Assembly (NCBI RefSeq): GCF_003711225.1
Contig: NZ_CP031030.1
Span: forward strand, 3,968,001 to 4,032,000
From: Runella sp. SP2
Lineage (GTDB): Bacteria; Bacteroidota; Bacteroidia; Cytophagales; Spirosomataceae
Direction of reading: 5' to 3'
DNA length: 64,000 nt
Every line of letters begins with the position of its first letter. The stretch's first letter is position 1. The notes below the pieces were generated by a model. It worked only from the letters and a program-made list of their open reading frames with translations, did not search any database and was not told the origin of the DNA. Below are positions 10,401 through 18,000 of the stretch, in pieces. Position numbers and translations under genes: made by a program.

Positions 10401-12918
10401 CATTACCAATCACAAGGTTAGTACCTGTACCCGTAAAGGTATCGTCACCGTTCAAATCCCCACTCAAAATGGTCGGGTTGGTAGCCTGGTTACGATTCGC
10501 CATCGTCCCAGAGCCGTCGTTGGGAAAACCGCCAAAAATAGTGACCCCGTTTACCATACCGAAAGAGACATTCGGGTCAGAGGCATGGGGTTTATAAGTA
10601 CCCTTGGCCACCCAGATTTGAGTTACGCACGAAGGATAATTTCGAGCCAAAGTGAGCGCCGATTGTAAATCCGTGTAAGCATTGGCCCACGAACTCCCAT
10701 TATTGCTACCTCCCGAAGCCGAAGCATTGACGTAAACAATTCCTCCAGCAATGTTATTACAAGCCGAGCAAACATCATACGTCGTTTGGTACTCATACGC
10801 CCCCATGTCCGTATTGCTCACTCCCGTCGCATTAAACGGGCGAGCATTACCCGCAAAATCATTGGCTGGTGCGTTGGTATTTGTGCCTGCATCTATTCCA
10901 GGAGAGCATTGCTGCAAACGAAAATTTCCGCCTACTGCATTCTCAAAACGAGGGTCACTGCTGATATTCCCCGTGCCACTCACGCCACCCTGTACAGTAC
11001 AATAGGTGACAGTCCCCCCAGAAATGCCTCCGCCATTTCCCCAAACAATACTGTTACTAATGGAAGTAGCTGACCTCTCGTTGATAATAGTCGTCGGGCC
11101 TGCATTACCATAAAAAGTACAGTTTATCACCTTCACCATATCCGTACCACCTCCGTTGGAAATACCCGACCCCGCAGTCGTTACCGTGTTGTTGAGAAAC
11201 AGGCAGTTCGTAATGCTTGATGAGGAGTTATCGTTGAACACACCACCTCCGGATACCGCAAAATTGTTACGAAACACACAGTTCTGAATCTTTGGTGAAG
11301 CGTAAGCATTCCACATTCCGCCCCCCAAATTAAGTGGAAATCCACCGTTGGCATAGCCTTTCTCTACAATAAACCCATCCAAAATGGCAGTATTGTTCAG
11401 TGGAGAACCCGATGTAAAAGTATTGTTAATCACTCGGTAGCTGTTATCGGTATCTATTCCTGTGTCACCAATATTTCCACTCAAAATCGTGGCATTCGTG
11501 CGCCAATTTCGCTGGGAAAGCTCCGTCTCAGTACCGTTAAAACCCCCATAAATAGCCACCCCGTTCTTCATCACAAAGGTTTTGGTTCGGGCGTTGGCTG
11601 GGGCCGTATTGCCAGATGCATCGGCGGTAGGTTTATACGTTCCCGACGCTACCCAAATTTGTGCGCCTGAACAGGCCGCCGCCAACGCATCTTGCAGCGA
11701 GGTAAAAGCATCCGTCCACGAACTGCCGTTGTTGACTCCTGAGGCATTGGCTTTCACGTAAATAGTGCCCGTTAGTTTGGGCGTAAGTGTATAAGTTTGG
11801 TCGGTAAAAACGTCAGGATTGTACTTGAGCCGAATCCGTACCGTGTATGTACCCACCCCAGTGCCTGTTCCGGTAGCCACGATAAAAGGTTCGGCCGTAA
11901 TGCTTGTAAACGTAGGGTTTCCAGAAAAACTGCCCCCCGAGACAATGGCGTATTCGACATCACCATTGGTGTAGCCATTGAGGTCACCTGTCAAATCAAC
12001 ACTTACACTTCCCTGATTGGAAGCGCAGGTAGGTTGCGTAGGGGTAAGCGTAGCCGAAATGGCCGCCGTACCGAGGCATTCAATAATAACTTGGCCGCCA
12101 CCGCTATTACTGCCCGCAGTATTGTTTTGGTTCAGGCCAATGTTGTAGGATCCACCACCGCCACCGCCGTTCCAACCATTGCCACCATCGCCACCTTTAT
12201 ACCCTCCCCCTCCTCCTCCGGAAAAATCATTGGTGGATTCGGCACAGCCCAAGCTACATACATGCCCACCGCCGCCGCCTGCTCCGAAACCGCCGCCTCC
12301 AAACCCTGTATTACCGCTACCAAAACCGCCTGTTCCATTAAATCCGCCCCCGCCGCCGCCACCAGAATATCCACCGCTGCTGTTTTGGCCGTTTCCGATG
12401 TAGCCACCACCGCCGCCACCGCCTTTACCCGCTCCACCACCGGTCGTACCTGAGTTAGTGACGACAGCTGGCCCTCCAGCACCCGAGTTTAGTTCATATC
12501 CAGCCCCTCCCCCTCCGCCAGCCAATATCAGTAGCGTGCCAGCAGTGCGAATCTGAACTCCCGAACCACCTCCTCCTCCGCCAGTTAATACCTTTGATTG
12601 ACCCGACGCTCCTGCCATAGCATCAAGAACCTGTCCTGAAGCGACAAAGAATTCACCATTCATTGCAGCACCTCTTCCACCAAGGTTCAGCCAGTTTTTT
12701 GAAACATCCTTTACAGCATCTCCCCCAGCGGCTCCTTTGACTGTGATTCTTACCTTGAAAGCACCACCCGCAGGCACCGCCCAAGAGCCAATTGTACCGC
12801 TTGTGTTGGGTGTATTGGCAGTAATATTCAGCACTTCACCCGTGCAGGTTTGGGCGTGGCTGCGCATACAAAACGCCCCGCACAAAATCAATAAAAAAAG
12901 TTGAAGAGTTGGTTTCAT
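1420..12918 (-). CDS. Giant T9SS-secreted adhesin-like surface protein (3832 aa)
   Basis: The protein has a signal peptide ending near HAQ (residue 23). Residues about 46-283 are a poly-glycine domain that resembles the glycine-rich domain of ALK/LTK receptors. Residues 283-385 look SprB/Ig-like. Five beta-helix modules follow (about 385-2191), each opening with a GIVYVNASASG-type strand and an IWVAxGTYKP motif. Four of the five close with an FRLQQCSPxIDAG/GAYEYQ motif typical of choice-of-anchor Q proteins; the fifth closes with the variant FQLQACSPAINAG. Nine near-identical 89-residue Ig-like repeats occupy about 2370-3171. A C-terminal region (3177-3832) shared with the gene at 15083-20281 ends in a T9SS type-A sorting domain (MPNPV start, LPTGMYFLKV near the end). 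An adhesive role on the outer surface is likely but inferred. The ATG lies 3 nt after the stop of a 62-aa membrane protein gene, so the two are probably translated from one mRNA. Confidence 0.93.
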   Translation of the reverse strand: MKPTLQLFLLILCGAFCMRSHAQTCTGEVLNITANTPNTSGTIGSWAVPAGGAFKVRITVKGAAGGDAVKDVSKNWLNLGGRGAAMNGEFFVASGQVLDAMAGASGQSKVLTGGGGGGSGVQIRTAGTLLILAGGGGGAGYELNSGAGGPAVVTNSGTTGGGAGKGGGGGGGYIGNGQNSSGGYSGGGGGGGFNGTGGFGSGNTGFGGGGFGAGGGGGHVCSLGCAESTNDFSGGGGGGYKGGDGGNGWNGGGGGGSYNIGLNQNNTAGSNSGGGQVIIECLGTAAISATLTPTQPTCASNQGSVSVDLTGDLNGYTNGDVEYAIVSGGSFSGNPTFTSITAEPFIVATGTGTGVGTYTVRIRLKYNPDVFTDQTYTLTPKLTGTIYVKANASGVNNGSSWTDAFTSLQDALAAACSGAQIWVASGTYKPTADASGNTAPANARTKTFVMKNGVAIYGGFNGTETELSQRNWRTNATILSGNIGDTGIDTDNSYRVINNTFTSGSPLNNTAILDGFIVEKGYANGGFPLNLGGGMWNAYASPKIQNCVFRNNFAVSGGGVFNDNSSSSITNCLFLNNTVTTAGSGISNGGGTDMVKVINCTFYGNAGPTTIINERSATSISNSIVWGNGGGISGGTVTYCTVQGGVSGTGNISSDPRFENAVGGNFRLQQCSPGIDAGTNTNAPANDFAGNARPFNATGVSNTDMGAYEYQTTYDVCSACNNIAGGIVYVNASASGGSNNGSSWANAYTDLQSALTLARNYPSCVTQIWVAKGTYKPHASDPNVSFGMVNGVTIFGGFPNDGSGTMANRNQATNPTILSGDLNGDDTFTGTGTNLVIGNVSDNSYIIIRNGNTTDNTARLDGFIVSGGNNNNSPWGGGVLNDGSNGICNPVFVNCVFRHNIAEFGGAAVANYGENGTCNPTFTHCLFYQNQALFGGAMFCFNNVTITMNNCTFSQNKALVNGGAIHAGANAGSSILTLSNCILWDNAARSGGNQISVGNSTATLLLHYTLLQGGTGAIVDISSNNIINNGVLDANPLFVDAANGNFRLQQCSPAIDAGASMDAQTTDLDGNNRVDAVSGGGTVDIGAYEYQSTYEACTVCNNIAGGIVYVNASASGNNLGGSWANAFTDLQSALTLARTYPSCVSQIWVAAGTYKPTSGTDRAASLSMVNGVAIYGGFPNDGSGTMANRNWNTNPTILSGDIGTPNDDSDNSNNIFFNVGLNNSAVLDGFTLTKTNGVTFLNGYGAMVNENASPTVTNCIFTNNRASNGGGMANLNSSNPTVTHCNFTNNIAMNGGSAGGAVLFTRASGTFSNCQFISNSAPNSSGFAGGAIHIGGGAPRFTNCIFLGNSTSGRGGAIAISLNGSTNPIIFNCSFYNNSASNGGNGIYHSSNTSTFVSNSIFWDNSNEIAGTGTISINYSIVQGGYTGTGNINANPLFVDAANGNFRLQQCSPAIDAGTSTDAPTTDLDGNNRVDAVSGGGTVDIGAYEYQSTYDVCACISNNGIVYVNASASGGNNGRSWADAYTDLQSALSVARANPSCVTQIWVAAGTYKPTSGTDRGISFSMVSGVAIYGGFIGTETQLSARNWRNNPTLLSGNIGDTGIDTDNSYRVINNTFTSGAPLNNTAILDGFIVEKGYATGDFPFNLGGGMWNAYASPKVQNCVFRNNYATSGGGIFNDNSSSNITNCLFFNNTATTAGSGISNGGGTDMVQVVNCTFYGNTSSTTIINEKSATSISNSIVWGNSGGVSGGTVTYSNVQGGVDGTGNISSDPRFENAAGGDFRLQQCSPAIDAGTNTNAPASDFGSNARPFNATGVSNTDMGAYEYQTTYDVCSACNNIAGGIVYVNASASGGSNNGSSWANAYTDLQSALTLARNYPSCVTQIWVAAGTYKPTSGTDRGISFSMVNGVAIYGGFPNDGTGTMANRNWNTNPTILSGDIGAAEDSDNSYIVVVVGSGLNATAILDGFSVTGAAGADYGAGIYVNNSSPIITNCLLTRNSSTYFGGGLACNNSSPVVTNCTLSYNTSYYGGGMANAFGGVPIVTNCLFIHNNSTYFAGGGGLFSQLKSMTLTNCTFSGNSPKSIHCNIAINISNCVFLGSSLSFYNANASISNSIVEGGYDLCNNCPSGNGNANPLFVNVADGNFQLQACSPAINAGDPATTSATVGSLDLGGNPRFYNNGRVDIGAYEYQSAPPTAITPTVGTSNPTTCGGAEGSITLSGFLNNTTYSVTYKKNNVAVSAADFASNGSGVITLTGLGAGNYTEIVATYGVCVSNAVTASLEDPAKPSLTPGAIPVICADATSFTIPYSNPTGSPSKYSITGTGITTVSDGDLTNPITVQLSSPASGSSLPFTLTVKNSTTTCESDIIQGTVTVDPVSVGGSISGSATVCLGTNSTTLTLSGQVGNVQKWQSSLSSDFSSATDISNTTTELTASNLTQTTYYRAVVKSGVCSQANSASATVTVDPVSVGGSVSGSATVCSGTNSTTLTLSGQVGNVQKWQSSLSSDFSGAVDISNTTTELTASNLTQTTYYRSVVKSGVCSQANSVSATVTVEPVSVGGSVSGSATVCSGTNSTTLTLSGQVGNVQKWQSSLSSDFSGAVDISNTTTELTASNLTQTTYYRAVVKSGVCSQANSVSATVTVDPVSVGGGISGSATVCSGTNSTTLTLLGQVGNVQKWQSSLSSDFSGATDISNTTTELTASNLTQTTYYRAIVKSGVCSQANSVSATVTVDPVSVGGSISGSATVCSGTNSTTLTLSGQVGNVQKWQSSLSSDFSGAVDISNTTTELTASNLTQTTYYRVVVKSGVCSEATSTSATVTVNSVSVGGSVSGSATVCSGTNSTTLTLSGQVGNVQKWQSSLSSDFSGAVDISNTTTELTASNLTQTTYYRAVVKSGVCSQANSASATVTVDPVSVGGSISGSATVCSGTNSTTLTLSGQVGNVQKWQSSLSSDFSSAVDISNTTTELTASNLTQTTYYRTVVKSGVCSQANSVSATVTVDPVSVGGSISGSATVCSGTNSTTLTLSGQVGNVQKWQSSLSSDFSSATDISNTTTELTASNLTQTTYYRAVVKSGVCSQANSVSATVTVDPVSVGGSILGSATVCSGTNSTTLTLSGQVGNVQKWQSSLSSDFSSAVDISNTTTELTASNLTQTTYYRAIVKNGTCSQATSTLATVQVQSKPTIMLTTLQQTLNEGNSQVFCDTDANPVNGLQFTVSGLCVSGNPVWRVQVGSGAWSAWSANAPVSQSSNNQPHRYQAACDASCPVTYTNPIELTINYRASTPQNVSLVADGVSVNAGETKEVCNIEGNAITFNATCGVGEVFLYSVDGAEYSSTLPVQLVDGQYHNYRVRCRKSDGTVSCVETESGVMRLRIVSSSLVAPVASLNVTSGCGSPVTFSGITNCGALTTIWYNAVTNVALPSLPNQTPTETTSYYARCQAGGGCLSEKSNVVIYNVIPVGVAPAITASQDIVCTGTTVKISANCPAGSQTFWNTGVTASSFEVSFSNVTKQSYWAKCLFEGGCQSAESVRKDVYWNAFVVTLINIGESKSAVKVNDRSAWSSQFITRDGGPELEQSTQVNPTLYYVENANKQAPRYWTINVEACGLSTDGSLTFDMLATPEMGVIRSFNTHENNAPYFMYANREGWTELYAQNHPAYGFYQDNGAGGNSYDAGLPKGLYKLGIRYWDQKGWGSIYPSTRKPQGNVLAYQEYWFRIQSKDGVGVGAAREGANGSGQVVKGKEQWADNGKQITDNGVFANVMPNPVTHTLRLKVQESKWQVVQASLTDAAGREVLSRQFVPETNTHQEEFGVSELPTGMYFLKVTTSEKQATLKVVKVH
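1674..1750 (-). repeat. 7-bp-period repeat inside the coding sequence (copy A)
   Basis: Eleven consecutive 7-mers can be read on the plus strand, first of the CGTTATC/TGTTATC type and then of the TGCCCTT/TGCCACT type. They encode a low-complexity G/K/Q/N/D-rich linker between the shared C-terminal domain and the sorting domain. The same repeat style occurs at 15337-15420 and, outside genes, at 47315-47363. Confidence 0.75.
3400..5805 (-). repeat. Nine tandem 267-bp repeats encoding 89-aa Ig-like units
   Basis: Nine in-frame copies are present, each beginning with a VDPVSVGGSISGSATVC-like stretch and containing GQVGNVQKWQSS and TTELTASNLTQTTYYR. Copies differ at only a few residues (for example SIS, SVS, GIS or SIL after VGG), and the DNA is near-identical over long runs. 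One copy changes DP to NS, and the last-translated copy has a diverged end. Confidence 0.95.
6345..11765 (-). repeat. Five beta-helix modules of about 1.0-1.2 kb within the giant gene
   Basis: Module starts, in translated order, lie near 11765, 10755, 9605, 8413 and 7392. Each encodes a GIVYVNASASG-like strand, an IWVAxGTYKP motif, parallel-beta-helix rungs rich in NCxF and GGG, and a closing module (FRLQQCSPxIDAG, GAYEYQ; FQLQACSPAINAG in the last). Modules 1 and 4, together with the starts of modules 2 and 5, are much closer to each other than to the rest. Confidence 0.85.
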
Positions 12919-12921
12919 AAC

Positions 12922-13110
12922 TTACTTGGTAAATAGGTTGAAAAATTGAGTAGGGTATTGTTGATAGCTTGATTGCAGTTGGCGGGTTTGGCGATTGATC
13001 TCTTGTATTTTGGCATCGTACCATAGCCATATAAAAAGCAAGCCCAAGAAGAGCAACAACAGAATGGCAATCAGCCACAGAATTGATTTTGAAGGAGTGA
13101 GTTTATTCAT
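12922..13110 (-). CDS. 62-aa single-pass membrane protein, coupled to the giant adhesin gene
   Basis: The product begins MNKLTPSK, has one strongly hydrophobic segment (about residues 10-30, rich in L and I and ending in W-L-W) and a polar Q/R-rich tail of about 30 residues. The start is placed at the ATG at 13108-13110; an ATG two codons earlier (13116) is also possible. A longer in-frame version from 13254 is unlikely because it would cross the repeat cluster at 13157-13200 and the preceding terminator. The stop is separated from the start of the 3832-aa gene by only 3 nt, which points to translational coupling and a role tied to that protein, for example its export or anchoring. I do not recognise the family. 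Confidence 0.65.
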   Translation of the reverse strand: MNKLTPSKSILWLIAILLLLFLGLLFIWLWYDAKIQEINRQTRQLQSSYQQYPTQFFNLFTK

Positions 13111-13156
13111 GAGCATCTGAAATATGCAGTGCAATGCTCCGTGAATTTGACTATTT

Positions 13157-13200
13157 CCCCAAGTTTGGGGCGTGACAAAAGCGTGACAAGGCTGTGACAA
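13157..13200 (-). promoter_or_regulatory. Three GTGACAA direct repeats and a palindrome upstream of the adhesin operon
   Basis: GTGACAA occurs at 13172-13178, 13183-13189 and 13194-13200, an exact 11-bp spacing (one helical turn). It abuts a perfect interrupted palindrome CCCCAAGTTTGGGG at 13157-13170. The cluster sits about 50-90 bp upstream of the 62-aa gene start and just past the terminator of the preceding regulator gene. It looks like an operator; the cognate regulator is unknown, with the HTH protein at 13274-14971 the nearest candidate. Confidence 0.55.
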
Positions 13201-13209
13201 AGTAGTTAC

Positions 13210-13240
13210 AAAAAAATAAACCCCTGTTTTGCAGGGGTTT
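13210..13240 (-). terminator. Rho-independent terminator of the TPR/HTH regulator gene
   Basis: The stem AAACCCCTG/CAGGGGTTT (13218-13226 with 13232-13240) with a 5-nt loop is followed on the minus strand by a T-rich tract (13210-13217). It lies 34 nt beyond the stop codon of the regulator. Confidence 0.85.
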
Positions 13241-13273
13241 ATAAAACAACACAATCACCTTCGCCTTAAAAGG

Positions 13274-14971
13274 CTAAATATTTTCTATCAGTTCTTCCAA
13301 GCTCGTTTGTTCGGAAAGTTGGAGCTTTTTTCGCAACCTACTTTTGTATTGACGGATGGTATCCGACCCAACGCCCAAAGCCGTAGCCATCTCGTTGTTG
13401 GAAAACTTTAGTTTTGATAACACCACAAATCGAATTTCGGCTGGACTCAATTCTGGATATTTTGTTTTTAAACGAAGCAAATAATCGGTATGCACTTTAT
13501 CAAAAAGTCGCCGAAATCTATCCCATTCCTCTTCTCTTAGTAGCGTAATTTTCTGCAATTGATTGATGATTTCTGCGTTTTCTTCACCCGATTTTTTGGC
13601 CAAAGTCTCAACCAGTTGATTATTGTCCATCAGTTTTTTCGCGAAGTCGTTTAGTTCAGCAGTCGCCTCTTCCAGCTCTTTCTGTGCTTTCTGTAAAGCT
13701 GCTTCTTTTTGCTTCGATTTTTGAGATTGCCAACGATATACCCACACCGCCGCTATCATCAGTAAAATCACCATTACAATCAGCGCATTGCGGATAAAAA
13801 GGCTCACACTTTTCTCATGTTCGAGTTTTAGAACTTCTGCTTTGTGGATTTCCAAATCCGTTTTTTGCTTGGCCCGCATGATTTGAAGCGCATTGAATTG
13901 ACGGGCAAGGCTATCTCTGATAATCAAGGCCGAGTCCAGATACACCGAAGCTAATTTACTGTTCCCCTTGGCCGATTCCAAACGTGCCAGCTGCGGATAG
14001 AGCAGCTCAAAACGCTTGTATTGCCCCGACAAAATGGCACATTTTTTTGCCTTGCTCAAGTATTTTTCGGCTAAAGCCACATCCCCCTCGTCCAAGGCAA
14101 TCGCCCCCAACGGTGTAAGCGACCCAACCGCCAATCCGTAATCTTTGAGAACTTCAATGGCTGATTTCGCATCCAACTCCAACAAGGGTTTCGCTTTTTG
14201 GTACTGCTTCGTCAGGTAATAACTATACCCAATATTTCCGCTCGATATTGCTTTCCATACCCCTTTTTCAAAGCAACTTGGCTCATAAAACTCGTACGCT
14301 TTTTGAAAATAATAATTGGCTTTGTCGTATTGCTTCAACTTTTGATAACACAATCCAAGCGTGTTAGCCGTGTGCGTCAATTGCCTTTTGCAATCCTGCG
14401 TATAGGGTGGCACAGTCAAGGCCAATTCAAGGTACTTGATGGTCGTCAAATAGTCCGAAAAAAAATAATACGCTTCTCCGATTTTGTAGTAGTACAACAA
14501 CTTATCAGGAATTTCGATGTCGGGAGTATTGGCCAGAAGCTCCGCCAGTTTTTCAAAGTGGATAAACGCCTGTTCGTAATTACGCACAGCATTAAAATAA
14601 ATAATCCCGTACAAATATTCCAGTTTGATTTCTAGCCATCGCCACTTTTTGTTCGTATTAAATTGATACACACTGTCAATAAAACCCAACGATTGCTTAG
14701 TAAACTCTGGATGATAGAAATAATCTCTGTGTATTAAAATATCCGTTTCTACGGTTAATTCTTCGTCTCCTTCTTTTTCGGCTATTTTTTTGATGTTTCC
14801 AACGTAAGCTTGATACTGCTTGACAGTTAGACCAGGAGGATTTCCGTTATCCAGGTCAAACATGGTCGGAAACCGTTGGGCGTAGGTCTTGTGTAATAGG
14901 TATTTATAATTCAGTTGTCCCAAGCCATTGAACGACAGTAGAACAAGTAACAGGTACAAGAGTTTTTTCAT
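13274..14971 (-). CDS. TPR-repeat transmembrane regulator with C-terminal HTH (565 aa)
   Basis: An N-terminal signal/membrane segment (ending near LSFNGLGQ) is followed by tetratricopeptide-like helices over about residues 60-360. A membrane segment lies at about 392-411 (ALIVMVILLMIAAVWV), then a coiled coil, and a LuxR/sigma-region-4-like helix-turn-helix at about 515-560 (LSPAEIRFVVLSKLKFS, then DTIRQYKSRLRKKL). The TPR part should lie outside and the DNA-binding part inside, the reverse order of the AraC-type regulators nearby. Proteins of this layout are common in Bacteroidetes and act as one-component regulators without a kinase domain. Its position between the two giant surface genes suggests it controls one of them; that is an inference from context. 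Confidence 0.85.
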   Translation of the reverse strand: MKKLLYLLLVLLSFNGLGQLNYKYLLHKTYAQRFPTMFDLDNGNPPGLTVKQYQAYVGNIKKIAEKEGDEELTVETDILIHRDYFYHPEFTKQSLGFIDSVYQFNTNKKWRWLEIKLEYLYGIIYFNAVRNYEQAFIHFEKLAELLANTPDIEIPDKLLYYYKIGEAYYFFSDYLTTIKYLELALTVPPYTQDCKRQLTHTANTLGLCYQKLKQYDKANYYFQKAYEFYEPSCFEKGVWKAISSGNIGYSYYLTKQYQKAKPLLELDAKSAIEVLKDYGLAVGSLTPLGAIALDEGDVALAEKYLSKAKKCAILSGQYKRFELLYPQLARLESAKGNSKLASVYLDSALIIRDSLARQFNALQIMRAKQKTDLEIHKAEVLKLEHEKSVSLFIRNALIVMVILLMIAAVWVYRWQSQKSKQKEAALQKAQKELEEATAELNDFAKKLMDNNQLVETLAKKSGEENAEIINQLQKITLLREEEWDRFRRLFDKVHTDYLLRLKTKYPELSPAEIRFVVLSKLKFSNNEMATALGVGSDTIRQYKSRLRKKLQLSEQTSLEELIENI

Positions 14972-15020
14972 TATTAACAGCTTCCAATTTATCTACACGC
15001 AAATGTAAGAACAGACACTT

Positions 15021-15058
15021 ATAAAAAAGTCCTGTGATGATATTTTCACAGGACTTTT
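15021..15058 (-). terminator. Rho-independent terminator of the 1732-aa surface protein gene
   Basis: A perfect 13-bp stem AAAAGTCCTGTGA/TCACAGGACTTTT (15025-15037 with 15046-15058) with an 8-nt loop runs into T-rich sequence on the minus strand, 25 nt beyond the stop codon. Confidence 0.85.
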
Positions 15059-15082
15059 GGTATATAATCTACTTACGTTCTC

Positions 15083-18000
15083 TTACTCCACCTTCACCAC
15101 TTTCAGCGTCACTTGCTGATCAGAAGTCGTCACTTTCAAGAAATACATCCCCGTCGGTAACGCACTCACGCTAAATTCCTCTTGGTGCGTGTTGGTTTCG
15201 GGCACAAATTGGCGGCTCAAAACTTCACGGCCTGCGGCATCCATCAACGCCGCTTGCACCACTTGCCCCTTGCTATCTTGCACTTTCAAGCGGAGGATAT
15301 TGGTGACAGGGTTGGGCAGAACGGTGGCGAAAGACACGTTATCAGTTATCTGTTTTCCGTTATCCGCCGCTTGCCCCTTGCCCTTTGCCACTTGCCCACT
15401 GCCAGTTGCCACTTGCCTCGCTGCGCCTAGTCCTACCCCGTCTTTCGACTGGATGCGGAACCAATACTCTTGATAGGCCAACACGTTGCCTTGCGGTTTC
15501 CGCGTTGAGGGATAAATACTGCCCCAACCCTTTTGGTCCCAATATCGAATCCCTAACTTGTATAAACCTTTGGGTAAACCTGCATCGTAGAAATTTCCAC
15601 CCGCACCGTTGTCTTGGTAAAAGCCGTAGGCGGGATGGTTTTGAGCATATAATTCCGTCCAGCCTTCACGGTTGGCGTACATAAAATACGGCGCGTTGTT
15701 CTCGTGCGTATTGAAGGAGCGAAGCACGCCCATTTCGGGCGTCGCCAACATGTCGAACGTCAGCGAACCATCAGTGCTTAATCCACACGCTTCTACGTTG
15801 ATTGTCCAATAACGAGGAGCCATTTTGTTGGCATTTTCGACAAAATACAACGTCGGATTTACCTGCGTGCTTTGTTCTAATTCAGGGCCACCATCGCGCG
15901 TGATGAATTGGCTACTCCACAGAGATTTGTCGTTCACTGGCTTTACTGCCGACTTGCTTTCTCCAATATTTATCAACGTCACCACGAAGGCATTCCAGTA
16001 AATGTCTTTACGAACGCTTTCTGCACTTTGACAACCACCTTCAAAAAGACACTTCGCCCAGTAACTCTGCTTCGTCACGTTGCTGAACGACACTTCAAAA
16101 CTTGAAGTAGTTACACCTGTGTTCCAAAACGTTTGACTGCCTGCGGGGCAATTGGCTGAGATTGTCACTGTCGTGCCTGTACAAACTATCTCTTGAGACA
16201 CCGTAATGATTGGCGCTACTTGGGTTGGTGTTAAAGTGAATGTCACCACATTGCTCTTCTCACTCACACAACCATTTTCCGTCTGACATCGAGCGTAGTA
16301 CGACGTCGTTTGGCTGGGTACTGTGGCGGGAAGACTTGGCAAAGCAACGTTCGTCGTGGCATTGTACCAAACTGTCCGCAAACTCCCGCAAGACGATTGT
16401 CCACTGAAACTAGCCGATGGGTTACAACTGCTCGTCGATGATAGCGACACCGTTGGCGCTGATGGAATTACAACCAATTTTAACCGCATTACCCCCGACT
16501 CAGATTCTACACAAGAAACCGTTCCTCCTGATTGACGACAACGTACGCGGTAGTTGTGGAACTGATTATCCACCAAACCCACTGGCACACCCGCACTGTA
16601 TTCACCACCATCCACTGAATAAAGCGTTACTTCATTTACTCCGCAATTGGCATTAAAACTAAGTGGTATATTCACCAAACTACACACTTCCTTCGTCTCT
16701 CCTACGGCTACTGTTACACCATCCACGAACAGAGACACATTTTGCGGAACAGTCGAACGGTAGTTAATCGTCAACTCAATCGGTGAGGTATATGTCACAG
16801 GGCAAGAGCCATCGCAAGCCGCTTGGTAGCGGTGGAGTTGGTTATTGGACGATTGGGATACTGGGGCATTAGGAGACCAGTCACTCCACGAGCCACTTCC
16901 GACTTGTACTCGCCAAACAGGCGACCCCGAAACACATAAACCCGAAACCGTAAACTGCAAACCGTTCACAGGATTCGCATCCGTGTCGCACAAAACTTGA
17001 GAATTGCCTTCGTTTAAGGTTTGTTGCAACGTAGTCAGCGTAATCGTCGGCTTACCTTGAATTTTCACCTCCACGCTACCTAGTTGACTTTGGCTACACG
17101 TCGTTGATGAGCTCTCTTCCACACTCAATAACGTATAAACAGATGTCCCCACTACTCCCGTTGGAGCTGATACCGTGACACTGTTGCCACTTGTCGTTGT
17201 CACCGTTTGCGGAGCACCATCGTTGATTTTGTAAGTAAATTTGTAAGGTGTTACCCCTCCATTACCCGTAAAAACAACCGTAGGGGAAGCTCCATCTTTG
17301 CACGCAACACCCCCACCTGTAATCGCCGCCGTAGGCAGTGCTTTCATCGTCACTTGAATTGACACCGTCTTAGGACAAGGGTTACTCGCATCATTGACTG
17401 AGAAATACATCGTTTGAGTACCCGACAGCGCCACATTAGTCAACGTGAATGTATTGGATGCTTGGTCATACGTACCCGCTTGGATAGTGAGCAGGGCGTC
17501 ACTGTACCACGTACTACCCGCCGTAAAGTTATTGGTGCCACCGATTTGAAGGGCAGAAGTGCCTATTGTTCCACAAACCGACATTGGAGCTACAATCATA
17601 TCATTGTTAGTGACATTCGGCACTGAATTACCTTGTGGATACTCAATGACGCCATCATTGGTCAATGCCGAATTGGTGTGCGTTTGCACAGTATTAACCG
17701 TAAACAGCCCTGCGTTGGTAAATGTACCCGCATTGTTGAGGTTATCAAAAATGGTGAGCTTGGCGCAAGCATTATTGTTAAAGATTGAACCAGCCTCATT
17801 TTGTACCCCGTCTATTGCCGTTTGTTTAATACTAATTTCGCCACCTGCATTATTAAACACGGCATTAACTCCTTGTACATTGGCGATACCACTACCTGTC
17901 AAAGAGCCATTTTCTCCCATCTGAATCAAACCTGCATTGGTAAACGCACGGGTAGAAACAATGCCGCTCTGCACTTGGTCAATGTAGATTTTTGCACCTG

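Noticed and set aside
12132-12482. Open frames opposite to and out of phase with the glycine-rich domain (proline-rich and alanine-rich)
   Set aside because: They result from the GGN codon runs of the real gene and match no known protein.
12922-13254. Longer 110-aa version of the small membrane protein
   Set aside because: The extension crosses the terminator and the operator-like repeats and has no protein-like character before MNKLTPSK.
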